NCBI GenBank assembly: GCA_014116815.1
Contig: JACGYV010000004.1
Location: 28,290 to 92,289, forward strand
Origin: Holosporaceae bacterium 'Namur'
GTDB lineage: Bacteria > Pseudomonadota > Alphaproteobacteria > Rickettsiales > Midichloriaceae
DNA: 64,000 bases
Direction: 5' to 3'
Under the pieces are notes generated by a model. The model had not been told where the DNA came from. It saw only the letters and a program-made list of their open reading frames with translations, and searched no databases. This document shows, piece after piece, positions 17,132 through 27,506 of the stretch (its first letter is position 1; each line of letters begins with the position of its first letter). Position numbers and translations under genes: made by a program.

Positions 17132-18897
17132 TGCGTTCTTTTTTATATATATTTTTCTTATCGTTTTCACTCATTTTTATTGATATACGGATATCTTCCG
17201 CTTACTCGGAGAGCGGTTCATGCGCGGATTGGACAAGGGAGCCGGATACCATGGGGAAAAGGGAAGTATGTAAAGGCGGTTTTCCCACCACTAATGAACG
17301 CTTAAAAATAGCAAGGATTAATACCGATGCGTTTAGTCCCGTATATAAAATTTACCATCAATGGTGTTGGTTTCAATTTTTCGGCGAATGCGTACTTTGG
17401 GATACTAATATCCGTAGCGCAACATTTCATGAAAGTGATTTTTATAACCGGCTTAGTGAAAACTTTGGCTTGAGCTCTAATGCAAGACAGTTATTTTGTC
17501 ATACGGTTGCAGTGTATTCATATGCTCCCGGAGCAGGTTATCAGCATAGCGGAAGAAATGATACAAACCGTACGAAAATTTGCGGATATTACTGTATGTC
17601 CGATGTCGGGGGCACGTGCTCTCCTACTTTCAGTTGGGATTATTCCTTAATAGGATGTGTTGACGGCCCTATTTATCCCGGCCCTCCTACTTTTAATGAT
17701 ACGATCGCACCCGGAATGGAGCCGATAGTTGATGACACGATCGGGCTTGAAGATTCACTTGATGTAAACGGCAATCGAGTACAAGGATATATAAGTTTAG
17801 GCAGTAAATTCGATCAACCAGTAATTCGCTTAAATGAAATAACCGGTGCCGGAAGTATTGAACGCACGTTATTACTTAGATATAAGTTTCCTGGTGATAC
17901 TACAAATTACGACAATTTAAAAACTTGCAGCCAAATCCCGGGGTCGGAAAATAAAATAAGCTATTGTGCGCAAGTTCCATCCGATAATCCTTCGCAGGTA
18001 TGTATTTGTCAGGAAAACTCCTGTGCAAATGAAGTTTATTTAGGATGCGTACCAAGACCTACTCCTCGTCAATCAAACTACGGGATTGTCAGCGAATACA
18101 CTACCACTAACGGCACGGTTAGCGGCGAATCTACACAATATCCCGCCCTAAAATATTATTTTGTTAAATTAACAAATAGCGGAGGAATCATTTATATTGA
18201 TGCCGATGGTTCATTTGCTGCATACGGTAGTGATAAAATAGCCTATAAGCTTGATGCTGCGGGTAGTTTAACCGCAACACCGGCTAACGGCACCTTGAAA
18301 TATGCGACGCTTGCGCTATCTCCGACCTTCGGTAATCAAGAAAAAGAGTCCCCTCCGCTTAGAGAATATTATGAAAATATTCTTACCGCTTCTAACGGCC
18401 AAACTACAACTATACTTACACAAGACATTTCGGCAAAAGTTTACGGTGTACAATTTGCCGCATTCATTCCGCAATTTAATGAGGACGGGACATATCGCAA
18501 AGTAAAAATTATAACTCCTGCTATAAGAGCAAGTACAGACGGTTGCGGCGCTTATAGCGTAGTTGCGGGAGAAGACGGGTACACGGGTTCCGATATGTAT
18601 CCTTCATATACCGTCCCTTCAGGAAAAAGAATCAGAAATCTGTGCTGTGCTGGAGGAGCGGGGTCTTCTAACTGTTTACTTCCGCCTATTACGGCATGTA
18701 AAAATCCGAAAGGCGCTATGCTTGAGCCTGATTATACTGCTGAATTCTCAGTGTGTCCCGGAATTTATAACGGTGCTGTTGATGCTAATAAGCCTGATAA
18801 GATGTGTTTAGTCGAAAGCGATAGCTTAGTCGGAAAATCCGACTGGGATTTTATTAATGCAAAAGACCAAGTCTGTGTTGATATAATAGCGCCTTAA
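17131..18897 (+). CDS. Secreted Cys-rich protein, probable type IV secretion partner (VirB6 ectodomain-like)
   Basis: A signal peptide (SFLYIFFLSFSLIFIDIRIS) and about 570 residues rich in Cys, many as pairs or CXC (CICQ, NLCCAGG), as expected for a disulfide-stabilised periplasmic or surface protein. The stretch LIGCVDGPIYPGPPTFND resembles the GCVD-PGPP-F block in the large extracellular regions of rickettsial VirB6-like proteins, but here there are no TM helices after the signal, so it would be a detached soluble domain. Coupled to virB4 by a one-base overlap. Assignment to the secretion system rests on that linkage and the motif. Confidence 0.6.
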   Translation: MRSFLYIFFLSFSLIFIDIRISSAYSESGSCADWTREPDTMGKREVCKGGFPTTNERLKIARINTDAFSPVYKIYHQWCWFQFFGECVLWDTNIRSATFHESDFYNRLSENFGLSSNARQLFCHTVAVYSYAPGAGYQHSGRNDTNRTKICGYYCMSDVGGTCSPTFSWDYSLIGCVDGPIYPGPPTFNDTIAPGMEPIVDDTIGLEDSLDVNGNRVQGYISLGSKFDQPVIRLNEITGAGSIERTLLLRYKFPGDTTNYDNLKTCSQIPGSENKISYCAQVPSDNPSQVCICQENSCANEVYLGCVPRPTPRQSNYGIVSEYTTTNGTVSGESTQYPALKYYFVKLTNSGGIIYIDADGSFAAYGSDKIAYKLDAAGSLTATPANGTLKYATLALSPTFGNQEKESPPLREYYENILTASNGQTTTILTQDISAKVYGVQFAAFIPQFNEDGTYRKVKIITPAIRASTDGCGAYSVVAGEDGYTGSDMYPSYTVPSGKRIRNLCCAGGAGSSNCLLPPITACKNPKGAMLEPDYTAEFSVCPGIYNGAVDANKPDKMCLVESDSLVGKSDWDFINAKDQVCVDIIAP

Positions 18898-18906
18898 TTA
18901 TTCCGG

Positions 18907-18922
18907 TTCTATGATCATAGAA
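18907..18922. repeat. 16-bp perfect palindrome after the virB4 operon
   Basis: TTCTATGATCATAGAA lies ten bases downstream of the stop of the Cys-rich protein. There is no T-run, so it is a weak terminator candidate or a protein-binding palindrome. Confidence 0.4.
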
Positions 18923-19077
18923 AATATTATGGATATAAGATCTGATTTAATCTGATAATACTCCGGGTTATTGAAATTTTACGATTGATTAGTAGTTAAA
19001 GTTATAATAAAGTGAGGTTTTGAGTTTTAAATCCTTAAATATTTTAACAATAATTATGTTATTAAAGGTAAAAAAAA

Positions 19078-19533
19078 ATGATTCTTTGGAATGATATAAA
19101 GTTAGCTCTTCAATTAAGGAATAGTGAAATAGATGAAGATGAAAAACTTTATTACTATTTAGTTACTGTTGTACTCTTTACAATATGCGGTTTAAAGGGG
19201 GGGTTGTTAGCTTTATCAGTTGAAATAGTAGGATTATTTTGTATATTTAAAGCTAATAGCCGAGGAGATAATAAAGATTTCATCGAGCGAGTTGTTTGCC
19301 TTTCCTTACCGATTGCGGTTAAAGGGTTTGTACTTTTACTACTAATAATATCAATTGAAATGCTAATGCTTGAATTTATTATTAATAGTAAAGCGGGATT
19401 AAACTCGTTTATTATAATGAATAGTTTATTTTATTTATTTTATTATTATAACCGTTTATATAAATGTTTATATAAATGTATAAAAGTTGCATGCGGGCTA
19501 AGAGAGAGGCAACAACAACTTTCCGGCTCATAA
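19078..19533 (+). CDS. Hypothetical membrane protein
   Basis: 151 residues with hydrophobic segments LVTVVLFTICGLKGGLLALS, VEIVGLFCIF, PIAVKGFVLLLLIISIEMLM and a Tyr-rich third region (NSLFYLFYYYNRLYKCLYKC). The tail is basic. AAAGG lies upstream of the ATG. No family is recognised. It stands alone between the secretion operon and ftsZ. Confidence 0.6.
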   Translation: MILWNDIKLALQLRNSEIDEDEKLYYYLVTVVLFTICGLKGGLLALSVEIVGLFCIFKANSRGDNKDFIERVVCLSLPIAVKGFVLLLLIISIEMLMLEFIINSKAGLNSFIIMNSLFYLFYYYNRLYKCLYKCIKVACGLRERQQQLSGS

Positions 19534-19663
19534 AACAAGCAGACGGAGCACTTATTTAAACTTTAAATTATGTGTTGCATTTATAACAATAGGGGTTGTA
19601 ATTATCACCTTTAATGATACTATTAATTGAGAATATTTTATCTAAAATTTAGAGTTATAATTT

Positions 19664-21052
19664 ATGGCATTAAGTATTAGTCTTCCAAGCAACATGGATA
19701 TGATAGTAAAAATCGGAGTATTCGGTGTTGGCGGAGCGGGTAATAACGCAGTCAATAACATGATTACGTCGAACCTTGAAGGGGTGGATTTTTGGGCGGC
19801 GAATACTGATGCACAAGCATTGGATCACGCACTTACCAGTAACAGAATTCAGTTGGGAGCAACTTCGACAAAAGGATTAGGAGCCGGTTCTCATCCTGAG
19901 GTCGGTAAAGGAGCAGCGGAAGAATCAATGAGTGAACTTCTTTCCGCGATGGAAAATTTGAATATGGTGTTTATCACCGCAGGTATGGGAGGCGGAACCG
20001 GAACAGGTGCAGCTCCCGTCATCGCTAAAGCTGCAAAAGAAAAAAATATCTTAACCGTGGGTGTTGTTACCAAGCCGTTTCATTTTGAAGGAATGCGCAG
20101 GATGAAAGTTGCCGAACTCGGTTTAGAAGAAATGCAAAAATATGTGGATACATTAATTGTGATCCCGAACCAAAATTTATTTAGAATCGCTAATGAAAAG
20201 ACAACTTTTGCAGATGCTTTTAAAATGGCGGATAATGTTTTGCATTCGGGAGTAAGAGGTATAACCGACTTAATCACCATGCCGGGACTTATTAACCTGG
20301 ACTTTGCGGATATTAGAACCGTTATGAGTGAAATGGGTAAAGCAATGATGGGCACCGGTGAAGCTGACGGTGAAAATCGCGCGATTAAGGCAGCTGAAAA
20401 TGCCATCTCTAATCCGCTCCTAGATAATTCATCCATGAAAGGTGCTAAAGGCGTGCTGATCAACATCACGGGTGGCGCGGATATGACCTTATTTGAAGTT
20501 GATGAAGCAGCTAACAGAATTAGAGAAGAAGTCGACGGCGAAGCGAATATTATTTTCGGTTCCGCTTTCAATGCGGATTTAGAAGGAAAAATCAGAGTAT
20601 CGGTGGTTGCAACCGGCATTGATTCCGAACATTTCATCAAACGCACTAAACCTGATGTAAATTACCAAAAGCCTGAAAATATTATAACGAAACCTCAAGC
20701 GATTGATACAACTACTTATGCTAATGATTCGGAGACTGAAAGTGAAGAGCAGCAGACGAGCAATGCTTTTATAGCACCGAAACCGGCTGAACCTGAAGAA
20801 TATGAGTTTCAAAACTTGGTTAATGATCAAAAAGAGGATGCGGAAGACAATACATCTTTTGAGCACACTCAACCGGCCGCTGAAGCTTCAACTGATAAAA
20901 CCAAAGAAGCTAAACCTTTCAGTTTATTCAGTAAAGTTACTTCAAGCTTTGCACATAAAAATACCTCTAATGACGATAAATCTCAGAAGCAGCCTTCAAA
21001 AGAGGATTTATTTGATATTCCTGCATTCTTAAGAAGAAAAGGTAATCAATAA
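19664..21052 (+). CDS. ftsZ: Cell division protein FtsZ
   Basis: A tubulin-like GTPase that forms the Z ring. The nucleotide loop ([13 protein letters not shown]) is near residue 21, the tubulin signature GGGTGTG is at 109-115, and the T7 loop ([14 protein letters not shown]) completes the active site. A 120-residue variable linker rich in acidic residues follows, ending in the conserved C-terminal peptide [11 protein letters not shown] that binds FtsA/ZipA-type partners. The length of 462 is usual for alphaproteobacteria. ftsQ/ftsA are not adjacent, so the dcw cluster is split. Confidence 0.98.
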   Translation: MALSISLPSNMDMIVKIGVFGVGGAGNNAVNNMITSNLEGVDFWAANTDAQALDHALTSNRIQLGATSTKGLGAGSHPEVGKGAAEESMSELLSAMENLNMVFITAGMGGGTGTGAAPVIAKAAKEKNILTVGVVTKPFHFEGMRRMKVAELGLEEMQKYVDTLIVIPNQNLFRIANEKTTFADAFKMADNVLHSGVRGITDLITMPGLINLDFADIRTVMSEMGKAMMGTGEADGENRAIKAAENAISNPLLDNSSMKGAKGVLINITGGADMTLFEVDEAANRIREEVDGEANIIFGSAFNADLEGKIRVSVVATGIDSEHFIKRTKPDVNYQKPENIITKPQAIDTTTYANDSETESEEQQTSNAFIAPKPAEPEEYEFQNLVNDQKEDAEDNTSFEHTQPAAEASTDKTKEAKPFSLFSKVTSSFAHKNTSNDDKSQKQPSKEDLFDIPAFLRRKGNQ

Positions 21053-21536
21053 CTTTCAAACATACAATGATTTAACCGGCTATTATAAAACCTCTTAAAA
21101 ATTATGGAATAATGTTTTTTAAAAAGGCTTAAAATAGCCGCGTATGAATTGATACCAATTAATTACATATCTGTTGTTTACAGTAAATTAAACTATAAAT
21201 CTGAGAATATAGTGTATTAAGTTGAATACCAAACGCATTTATCCAAATACAATAAGTTAAGCTTGATATGACTATATAGCCTGTAACTAAAAAATCAGAT
21301 AATAAAGTAGTAAGAAGCACGCGCCTCGCGCTCATTTATACGCAAACTTAGTTTAATTTTTTATAGTTCAACTTTGCTCCATGTATGTAGTATATTCAAC
21401 TTAATTTACTATATACCCCCATAAGCAGATTGGCCATCAACTACTTGAACAGATAATATATTTAAATAATAAGAATTATTTTTAAGAAAGCTTATTATGC
21501 CTTTACAAAAAGGTTAATTTATTATCTCACCATTAT
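21053..21536. other. Intergenic region after ftsZ, holding a long hairpin and a MITE
   Basis: No genes. Directly after ftsZ, CGGCTATT (from about 21077) pairs with AATAGCCG (to about 21143) around inner A/T pairing, forming a long imperfect hairpin. The MITE at 21208-21413 fills most of the rest. Confidence 0.5.
21208..21413 (-). mobile_element. MITE with IS630-type ends (about 206 bp)
   Basis: The left end TATAGTGTATTAAGTTGAAT and the right end ATTCAACTTAATTTACTATA are near-perfect inverted repeats. The interior, read on the minus strand, matches the copy at 44397-44636 over nearly its full length, including ACTATAAAAAATTAAACTAA and GCGCGTGCTTCTTAC. It has no coding capacity. The ends also match the terminus of the IS630-family element at the right edge, so it is probably mobilised by that transposase. 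Confidence 0.85.
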
Positions 21537-22037
21537 TTAAAAATTATCCCATAAAGAACTGCCCGTATTGCTTAGGATAACGGGCATATTACTGAAACCT
21601 AATTTTATTTCATATAAATTATCAGCCAGGCAATAGGAAAGATTATCAGCACAATGCCCTTCGTTCAGATAAGTTTTAAACTCTTCCCTAAATAGAACAT
21701 ATTCTATATTTTCTTCAATACAATTACTAAACTTCGGTTCAAAGTTTTCTGCATTACTGTTTTCCTTATAACATTTCGATACAATATTAGTACATATAGC
21801 AAAATCTGATTTATTATAATTAAATGCATTATCATATAGTTTATTAAATAAACTTGTTATCTTTAAGATGTTAAATGCTCCTTCAGCCCTCTTCTCCAGC
21901 TTAGCGTCCATTTGGTTATTTAGAACCTTTAGTACATTATATTTCTCACATAACGCTCGGGAGAAAGTATTCTGCTCACAGGATAAATCACCACATTCTT
22001 TTTCCGGAAAGATCGGCATCATAAAATTTTTCCTCAT
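21537..22037 (-). CDS. Hypothetical Cys-containing protein
   Basis: 166 residues, with no recognised family. GGGAG lies eight bases before the ATG, supporting expression. Eight to ten Cys are spread through the protein (ECGDLSCEQ, ALCEKY, DFAICTNIVSKC, SNCIEE, GHCADNLSYCLAD). No signal peptide or TM segment is evident. It is flanked by a MITE and the phage-tail genes; possibly a lineage-specific effector, but there is no direct evidence. Confidence 0.5.
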   Translation of the reverse strand: MRKNFMMPIFPEKECGDLSCEQNTFSRALCEKYNVLKVLNNQMDAKLEKRAEGAFNILKITSLFNKLYDNAFNYNKSDFAICTNIVSKCYKENSNAENFEPKFSNCIEENIEYVLFREEFKTYLNEGHCADNLSYCLADNLYEIKLGFSNMPVILSNTGSSLWDNF

Positions 22038-22194
22038 AAACTATACTCCCGTTAAATAAATTAATTAAAAATTATTTAGAAACTAAAACTGATTAATAAA
22101 TCCTTTCCGAATATACTCTTTTTTAAAAATAAATGGTATACTTTCCGAGAATTTTTATGCTTAATTTATGGGTGGTATGATAGAAAAAATAGCA

Positions 22195-25100
22195 TTACAA
22201 AGTAAGCCGCCTTATAAGTTCAGATGGTACCGAAACTTCATTCCCTTCCCCTATCGTTTGAGAAAGTTGTGAAATCTTAATCATAGCTCCTTTCTCTTTT
22301 AGTATCTTTATAATTTCCAAGTCTATTTTCAGCTCGGGAATACGGGTAATTATCTCTTTTAAAACTTCATTATTAGTTACTCTCACTAAATATTCTTCTT
22401 TCTCTTCATTAAGCACAACATCAACATTATCCCGTAGTTCTCCATCTCCTCTTGTTCTTCGTAGCCATTGCAATGTTTTTAAATTATTCGTTTCTTTTGT
22501 AACATGAGGATAACATGGGCTGTAAGGTTTTAAACAATTAGCCTGATACGTTATTTTCTTAAGCTCGACTTCCTTATCTTCAAGTTCACCAAAGCTTATT
22601 GCTTTATAAAGAGCTGTTTTACCGATATATTGGTTAGGTATTTCAACATATTCTAAACTTTCATCTAAAAGTATAAACCTATCTCCGCTACTATGGTTAC
22701 CGATTTCTTTTTCAGTACCGAATCTTCCTCTTAGAAACTTACTTAGTTTATATTGATTCTCACTCAGAAGCTCAGCATTTTGAAATTGGATAATCTCATT
22801 ATTTATCACAGCTAAATTGCCGTAATTAATTAATTCATCAAAGCTTATGCTCTTTAAGCTACCGCTTATGATATTTACCGTCACTGAACTTTCAAGATCA
22901 ATAACTCCCGGAATTGCCTCATTATTTAAAGTGCTTAACACCGCTCCCATAGTCGCAGCTCTTTTTACTCGGCAAATTTCTTTATATTCTTGTGTATTAA
23001 AATTTAAATATACGGTGCAGCCGCTCCAATTGCTGCTCAGTGGGCAAGCTGCAAATAGTACCCTACCCGTCTGATTAGTTTTTTCCCCTCCCAGTAACGG
23101 TATATCTAAAATTTCCAGGTAAGTTTCTGCAATTCTATTATCAACGGAATTTGTACCGCTAATATCCATATCAGGTCTCATATCATATAACTCAAGATTT
23201 TCAGCTACCCCTTCAACTTTTAAAACACGGTTTTTACCTAAACATATATTAGTAATTCTAATTAAATGCTTTTCATTGTTAACCTCAATTTCAACTAAAT
23301 TTCCCGGGTTAAGAAATGCATATTTAAGTGATAGGGTAAAAGCATATTGCATCTGCTCAAGCCATGAACCGAACAACGCTATATCAGCAATTCTTCGCGC
23401 GATATGCTCAGTCATAACAATCGGCAAGTTAATGGTTAGTTGCTCCTGACTTGAGGTGTGATATCTTTGTGCATGAACGGTAGAAACCTGGAAATCACGG
23501 TAAGAATTGAAGAAATTAATATTAATGAATTGAGGAAGCTCCGTTTCCTGCACTCTTTTTATATGAATTGTTTCAATATTATCTCTTGAGACTTTAGTAG
23601 CAACTAAGTCATCCGAATCAATTTTATATATTTCTTTATGTATCCGCGGCATAAAAGTAAGGCGCCGGTTCTGCTCAACAATATCAAAGAAGTAAGTTTG
23701 TTGGAGCATTTTGATCACATTTCTTAGATTGCTTGGTGATGTAATACAAAATCCCTCAATCGGGTGATTAAGTTTAGAGATATCAATATCGGATTGCTTT
23801 AATGCAGTCCTTTGCAACAGCTCCATAATCACTTGCGCAAGAGTCGAGATACCTAATTTACCTTGTACCCAGTGCCCTCTAACCCAGCAGGCACCATCAG
23901 CCCAAACATCATTTAAATTAGGCCAATAAGGATAAGGCCTTGCATCCCATGTCCATAAAAACTTATTTTCAATCATCTCGGAATTTCGCCATTTCTTCTC
24001 GGTAGCCTCAATTGCGACGCGCTGAGCAAAAAGGTCTATACTTGCATCGGAATGAATCGGGACATTTGATTCCGAGGTAGACGGATCATAAAATACGTTC
24101 GGCTGGTTTGAAGCACAAGTTATCGAGGGAAATCCATATTCGGTAAACCAAATTTTTTTAGATTTCGGTACCCAGGAAGATTTTTTACCGTCAGGGTTAT
24201 AGTGCTCATTCTCCCACCAATACTTTATATTTTTCCATGCCCATTCGGGTGATAAATCCGCTTTACCTTCTTTTTTAGCCGAGTCCGAATAATAAAAATC
24301 ATATCCTTCTCCCGACTCCCATCCCTTCATTAATTTCTCAACATCATATACACTGTGTTTTTCATTACTAAGCGGGAAATATGCATCGATTCCGATGAAA
24401 TCAATATAAGGAGACGTCCATAAATCATCGAGATGGTGCCAACCTTCATCGGAGTGGTGATATTCACTCCAATCGGCAGCATAACTGACTTTAACCTCCT
24501 CTCCTAAAATAACTTTTACTTTAGCTGCTAAATTTATTAGCTCCTCAACAGCCGGAAATTTATTATCTTTAGCTTTTACAGCGGTTAGATTTTTTAACTC
24601 CGAGCCGATGATAAAAGCATCAACTTTACCTTTAACCAGAAGAGCATAATGCAAAATAAATTCATTATAACCCCGTTTTTTATTAAAAAAGCTTTTAACA
24701 TCTTTGGCTTCACCCGATATATGTCCTCGCCACGGCTTATTCTCTTGATCCACCAAGAGCATAGGGTAGAACATTACTTTAAATCCTCTCGATTTCATTT
24801 CATCCAAGTAGCGTGATATACTTTCATCATTAGTAGTACCGCCGTAAATCGGACGTCTTTCTTTCTGAGTAATAAGTCGAGCTGTTTCACGAGTAAATCC
24901 GGCAACTTTCCACACTGAAGGAGTAGTCAGCACATTAGCTTTATATTCAACTCCCGGTTCGATAATTGCATTATTTATATCAAGCGAAGAGGCAAACCAT
25001 GAAACTACTGGAGCAACCCATTTAACATTAGGCAGTGTTTCTTTCAACTGATCCAGCGCGAGCACGGCATCAGCCTTACCCGGTAAGTTATTCCGGTTAA

Positions 25101-25890
25101 TTGATTGCCGCATTCCCCTTTGAATCCAACCCCCGTCATAATAATCCACATCCAGTTTTTGCTGCGTATTCGTATCATAAACAAACTCCCCGCAACCGGG
25201 AATAATAATAATTGATTCAATTAAATCCTCTACTCTTTCTACTTCCCCGCCGGAGCTGATTTCCTTTCTTACTTCAAAATTAAAATTAGGAATACGATTG
25301 CCGAATTCCGCAAGCTCTAAATTTTCAAATACTACATAAGCAACCCCGCGATAAGCCGGCGTTTTTCCTATTCCCTGTATGCTTTCTATCAAAGGATCCG
25401 GAAGTTGGGTTTCATCTCCCCGATAAATCCTCATATTATAAAGAGTGGGATCTAACACTCTTCCATCGGCTATCACCTTATTAATTGAAGAAATTTTTCC
25501 TTCACATAATGCAATTGCAAGTGAAATACTGTAACTGTAATCAGTATGGGTTTGCTTAATTTTCATCCCCTTACCGCCGGTCTGGCGCCTGATATGAGAA
25601 GCTTCCTTGATATCGGTTGCCCATATAATATTACCTGCAATAAGTGCGCTACCGAAAAGTATATTAATCATTTCACCGTATACTGAGCTTTGCACTGCTA
25701 AATCGGAAAGTCTCTTACCGTAAGTATTAATATTCTGCTTACTTCCAAATAGGTTTTGATCAATAAATGAGCCGGCAAAACTTCCGGCCAGTTGTCCGAT
25801 ACTTGCCCCGAGCGCACTTCCGATACCTGCCATACTTCCTAAGCCTGCACCTGCAATGCTTCCGACACTACTTAAAATAATTGAAGCCAT
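22195..25890 (-). CDS. GTA/phage tail-tip protein with TIM-barrel domain (RcGTA g15-like)
   Basis: A 1231-residue tail-tip/host-specificity protein. The Gly/Ala-rich N-terminus (SSVGSIAGAGLGSMAGIGSA) and QSSVYGEMINILFGSALIAG match the gene-transfer-agent megatron family. The centre is a glycoside-hydrolase-like TIM barrel (FIGIDAYFPLSN, KIWFTEYGFPSI), followed by tail-protein domains and a C-terminal immunoglobulin-like part. In Rhodobacter GTA this protein forms the baseplate hub. It lies six bases after the NlpC/P60 gene. The frame is intact along 3.7 kb, so it is under selection; no capsid or terminase genes are in the window. Confidence 0.9.
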   Translation of the reverse strand: MASIILSSVGSIAGAGLGSMAGIGSALGASIGQLAGSFAGSFIDQNLFGSKQNINTYGKRLSDLAVQSSVYGEMINILFGSALIAGNIIWATDIKEASHIRRQTGGKGMKIKQTHTDYSYSISLAIALCEGKISSINKVIADGRVLDPTLYNMRIYRGDETQLPDPLIESIQGIGKTPAYRGVAYVVFENLELAEFGNRIPNFNFEVRKEISSGGEVERVEDLIESIIIIPGCGEFVYDTNTQQKLDVDYYDGGWIQRGMRQSINRNNLPGKADAVLALDQLKETLPNVKWVAPVVSWFASSLDINNAIIEPGVEYKANVLTTPSVWKVAGFTRETARLITQKERRPIYGGTTNDESISRYLDEMKSRGFKVMFYPMLLVDQENKPWRGHISGEAKDVKSFFNKKRGYNEFILHYALLVKGKVDAFIIGSELKNLTAVKAKDNKFPAVEELINLAAKVKVILGEEVKVSYAADWSEYHHSDEGWHHLDDLWTSPYIDFIGIDAYFPLSNEKHSVYDVEKLMKGWESGEGYDFYYSDSAKKEGKADLSPEWAWKNIKYWWENEHYNPDGKKSSWVPKSKKIWFTEYGFPSITCASNQPNVFYDPSTSESNVPIHSDASIDLFAQRVAIEATEKKWRNSEMIENKFLWTWDARPYPYWPNLNDVWADGACWVRGHWVQGKLGISTLAQVIMELLQRTALKQSDIDISKLNHPIEGFCITSPSNLRNVIKMLQQTYFFDIVEQNRRLTFMPRIHKEIYKIDSDDLVATKVSRDNIETIHIKRVQETELPQFININFFNSYRDFQVSTVHAQRYHTSSQEQLTINLPIVMTEHIARRIADIALFGSWLEQMQYAFTLSLKYAFLNPGNLVEIEVNNEKHLIRITNICLGKNRVLKVEGVAENLELYDMRPDMDISGTNSVDNRIAETYLEILDIPLLGGEKTNQTGRVLFAACPLSSNWSGCTVYLNFNTQEYKEICRVKRAATMGAVLSTLNNEAIPGVIDLESSVTVNIISGSLKSISFDELINYGNLAVINNEIIQFQNAELLSENQYKLSKFLRGRFGTEKEIGNHSSGDRFILLDESLEYVEIPNQYIGKTALYKAISFGELEDKEVELKKITYQANCLKPYSPCYPHVTKETNNLKTLQWLRRTRGDGELRDNVDVVLNEEKEEYLVRVTNNEVLKEIITRIPELKIDLEIIKILKEKGAMIKISQLSQTIGEGNEVSVPSELIRRLTL

Positions 25891-25896
25891 ATTTAA

Positions 25897-26343
25897 TTAC
25901 CCCCTGTTTACAAATTGATAAATTTTTATAATTTTATATTTAAGCTCATCGGTTAACCTATGCTCAACCACCTTACTTCTACTAATGCAAGCATGAATTA
26001 GCGAAAAATTTTCTGTACTATAATCCGCAATAATTCCTAGATGATATGAATTCGGCAAACCTTGAAATAAAACAATATTGCCTAAATTGAGAAAATCGGT
26101 TTCTTCTAAGTGTTGCGTTAACTGCTTTTTTAAATACTCTGTTCCGTCAAATATGGAATAGTTTAAAATATCATAATCTTTAATTAACCCGCCTTGCTTA
26201 GAATAAATGGTAAGAGATTCCGCAACCCCTACAATAAGGCCTATACAATCCACTCCTACCCCTTTTTTTCTTCCTTGCAGATGGAAGGGAGTGTTTAAAA
26301 AGCTTCGAGCCTCAGCTACTATTCTTGCATTTATTGTTATCAT
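25897..26343 (-). CDS. NlpC/P60 cell-wall peptidase of the GTA tail (RcGTA g14-like)
   Basis: A papain-like peptidase that would help the tail tip cross peptidoglycan. The catalytic Cys is C33 in VGVDCIGLIVGV and the catalytic His is H101 in NSYHLGIIADY. At 148 residues it matches the short GTA version. It is immediately upstream of the tail-tip gene, the same order as in Rhodobacter capsulatus GTA (g14-g15). Divergent from ftsY across 33 bases, so the two promoters overlap. Confidence 0.88.
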   Translation of the reverse strand: MITINARIVAEARSFLNTPFHLQGRKKGVGVDCIGLIVGVAESLTIYSKQGGLIKDYDILNYSIFDGTEYLKKQLTQHLEETDFLNLGNIVLFQGLPNSYHLGIIADYSTENFSLIHACISRSKVVEHRLTDELKYKIIKIYQFVNRG

Positions 26344-26376
26344 GGTTATATTTTCAAAAAAAATTAGTTGGTTGAT

Positions 26377-27285
26377 ATGAGTTGGTTAGAAAGAATTAAA
26401 AAAGGCCTAAGCAAAACCTCAGGCAATATAACATCAAGCATAACTAGTATATTCACGACTAAAAAACTTGATGACCGGACTTTAGAAGAGCTTGAAGAAC
26501 TCTTAATCATGTCGGACATGGGGGTAAAAGTCGCAAGCAGTCTTATCCAAAGTTTAAAAAAAGATAAATTCCAAAAAGATATTACTGAAGAAGAAGTTAA
26601 AACTTATCTTGCGGATAAAATAGCAAATATAGTTTCTCCTTTTGCTAAAGAGCTGAAATTTACATGTAAACCGCAAGTTATATTAGTATGCGGAGTAAAC
26701 GGCAGCGGTAAAACTACTACTATCGGTAAAATTGCCAATAAGCTGAAAAATGAAGGTAAAACAGTTTTACTTGCAGCTTGTGATACCTTCCGCGCGGCCG
26801 CTGATCTTCAACTTAAAGTTTGGGCTGAACGCGCAAGGTGCGAACTAATTCAAGGAGAACCGGGAGCAGACCCTGCAAGCATTGCATATAAAGCTTTAGA
26901 AAAAGCAACTACCGAACAAGTCGATGTTTTATTAATAGATACTGCGGGACGCCTGCAAAATAAAAAAAATCTCATGGAAGAACTCGCTAAAATTATTAAA
27001 GTTGTTAAAAAATTAAATCCTGAAGCTCCGCATGACACATTGCTTGTTCTGGATGCATGCGTCGGGCAGAATGCTATCTCTCAGGTTGAAATATTTAAAG
27101 AAATAGTAAATATTACCGGGCTTATAGTTACTAAATTGGACGGCACTGCTAAAGCCGGCATATTAGTTGCAATTGCTCAAAAATTTTCTATTCCCGTTCA
27201 TTTAATCGGAGTAGGAGAGAAAATCGAGGACTTAGATCAATTTGATGCTAAAGCATTTAGTAAAAGCTTATTCGGCTTAGAGTAA
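26377..27285 (+). CDS. ftsY: Signal recognition particle receptor FtsY
   Basis: An SRP-type GTPase that delivers nascent membrane proteins to SecYEG. It has a short N-terminal region without the long acidic A domain (typical of Rickettsiales), the N domain helices, and the G domain with GVNGSGKTTT (about 106-115), the DTFRAAA motif, DTAGRLQNKKNLM, TKLDGTAKAG and the closing GVGEKIEDLDQFD. I start at the ATG at 26377 rather than a TTG three codons upstream. Confidence 0.97.
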   Translation: MSWLERIKKGLSKTSGNITSSITSIFTTKKLDDRTLEELEELLIMSDMGVKVASSLIQSLKKDKFQKDITEEEVKTYLADKIANIVSPFAKELKFTCKPQVILVCGVNGSGKTTTIGKIANKLKNEGKTVLLAACDTFRAAADLQLKVWAERARCELIQGEPGADPASIAYKALEKATTEQVDVLLIDTAGRLQNKKNLMEELAKIIKVVKKLNPEAPHDTLLVLDACVGQNAISQVEIFKEIVNITGLIVTKLDGTAKAGILVAIAQKFSIPVHLIGVGEKIEDLDQFDAKAFSKSLFGLE

Positions 27286-27506
27286 GTCTTATTTATTTAC
27301 CTTAAAAATATTATTTCTTTAATTTAAAAGTAATATTTAAAATTTATTTATTTAATAAAAATATACTTTGTTTGTATAGTATAAGCTATAATTTCGCATT
27401 TATGGAAGCCTTCTCTTATAAAAACAATAAAAATACAAATAATATTAACTAAATATTAACATATTTACTTTACATTTATATAAGCAATTTAAAATGGAAG
27501 GCAATA

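Noticed and set aside
20080..20646. 188-codon minus-strand ORF
   Set aside because: Antisense shadow of ftsZ; Ser/Ala/Pro-rich translation without motifs or a ribosome binding site.
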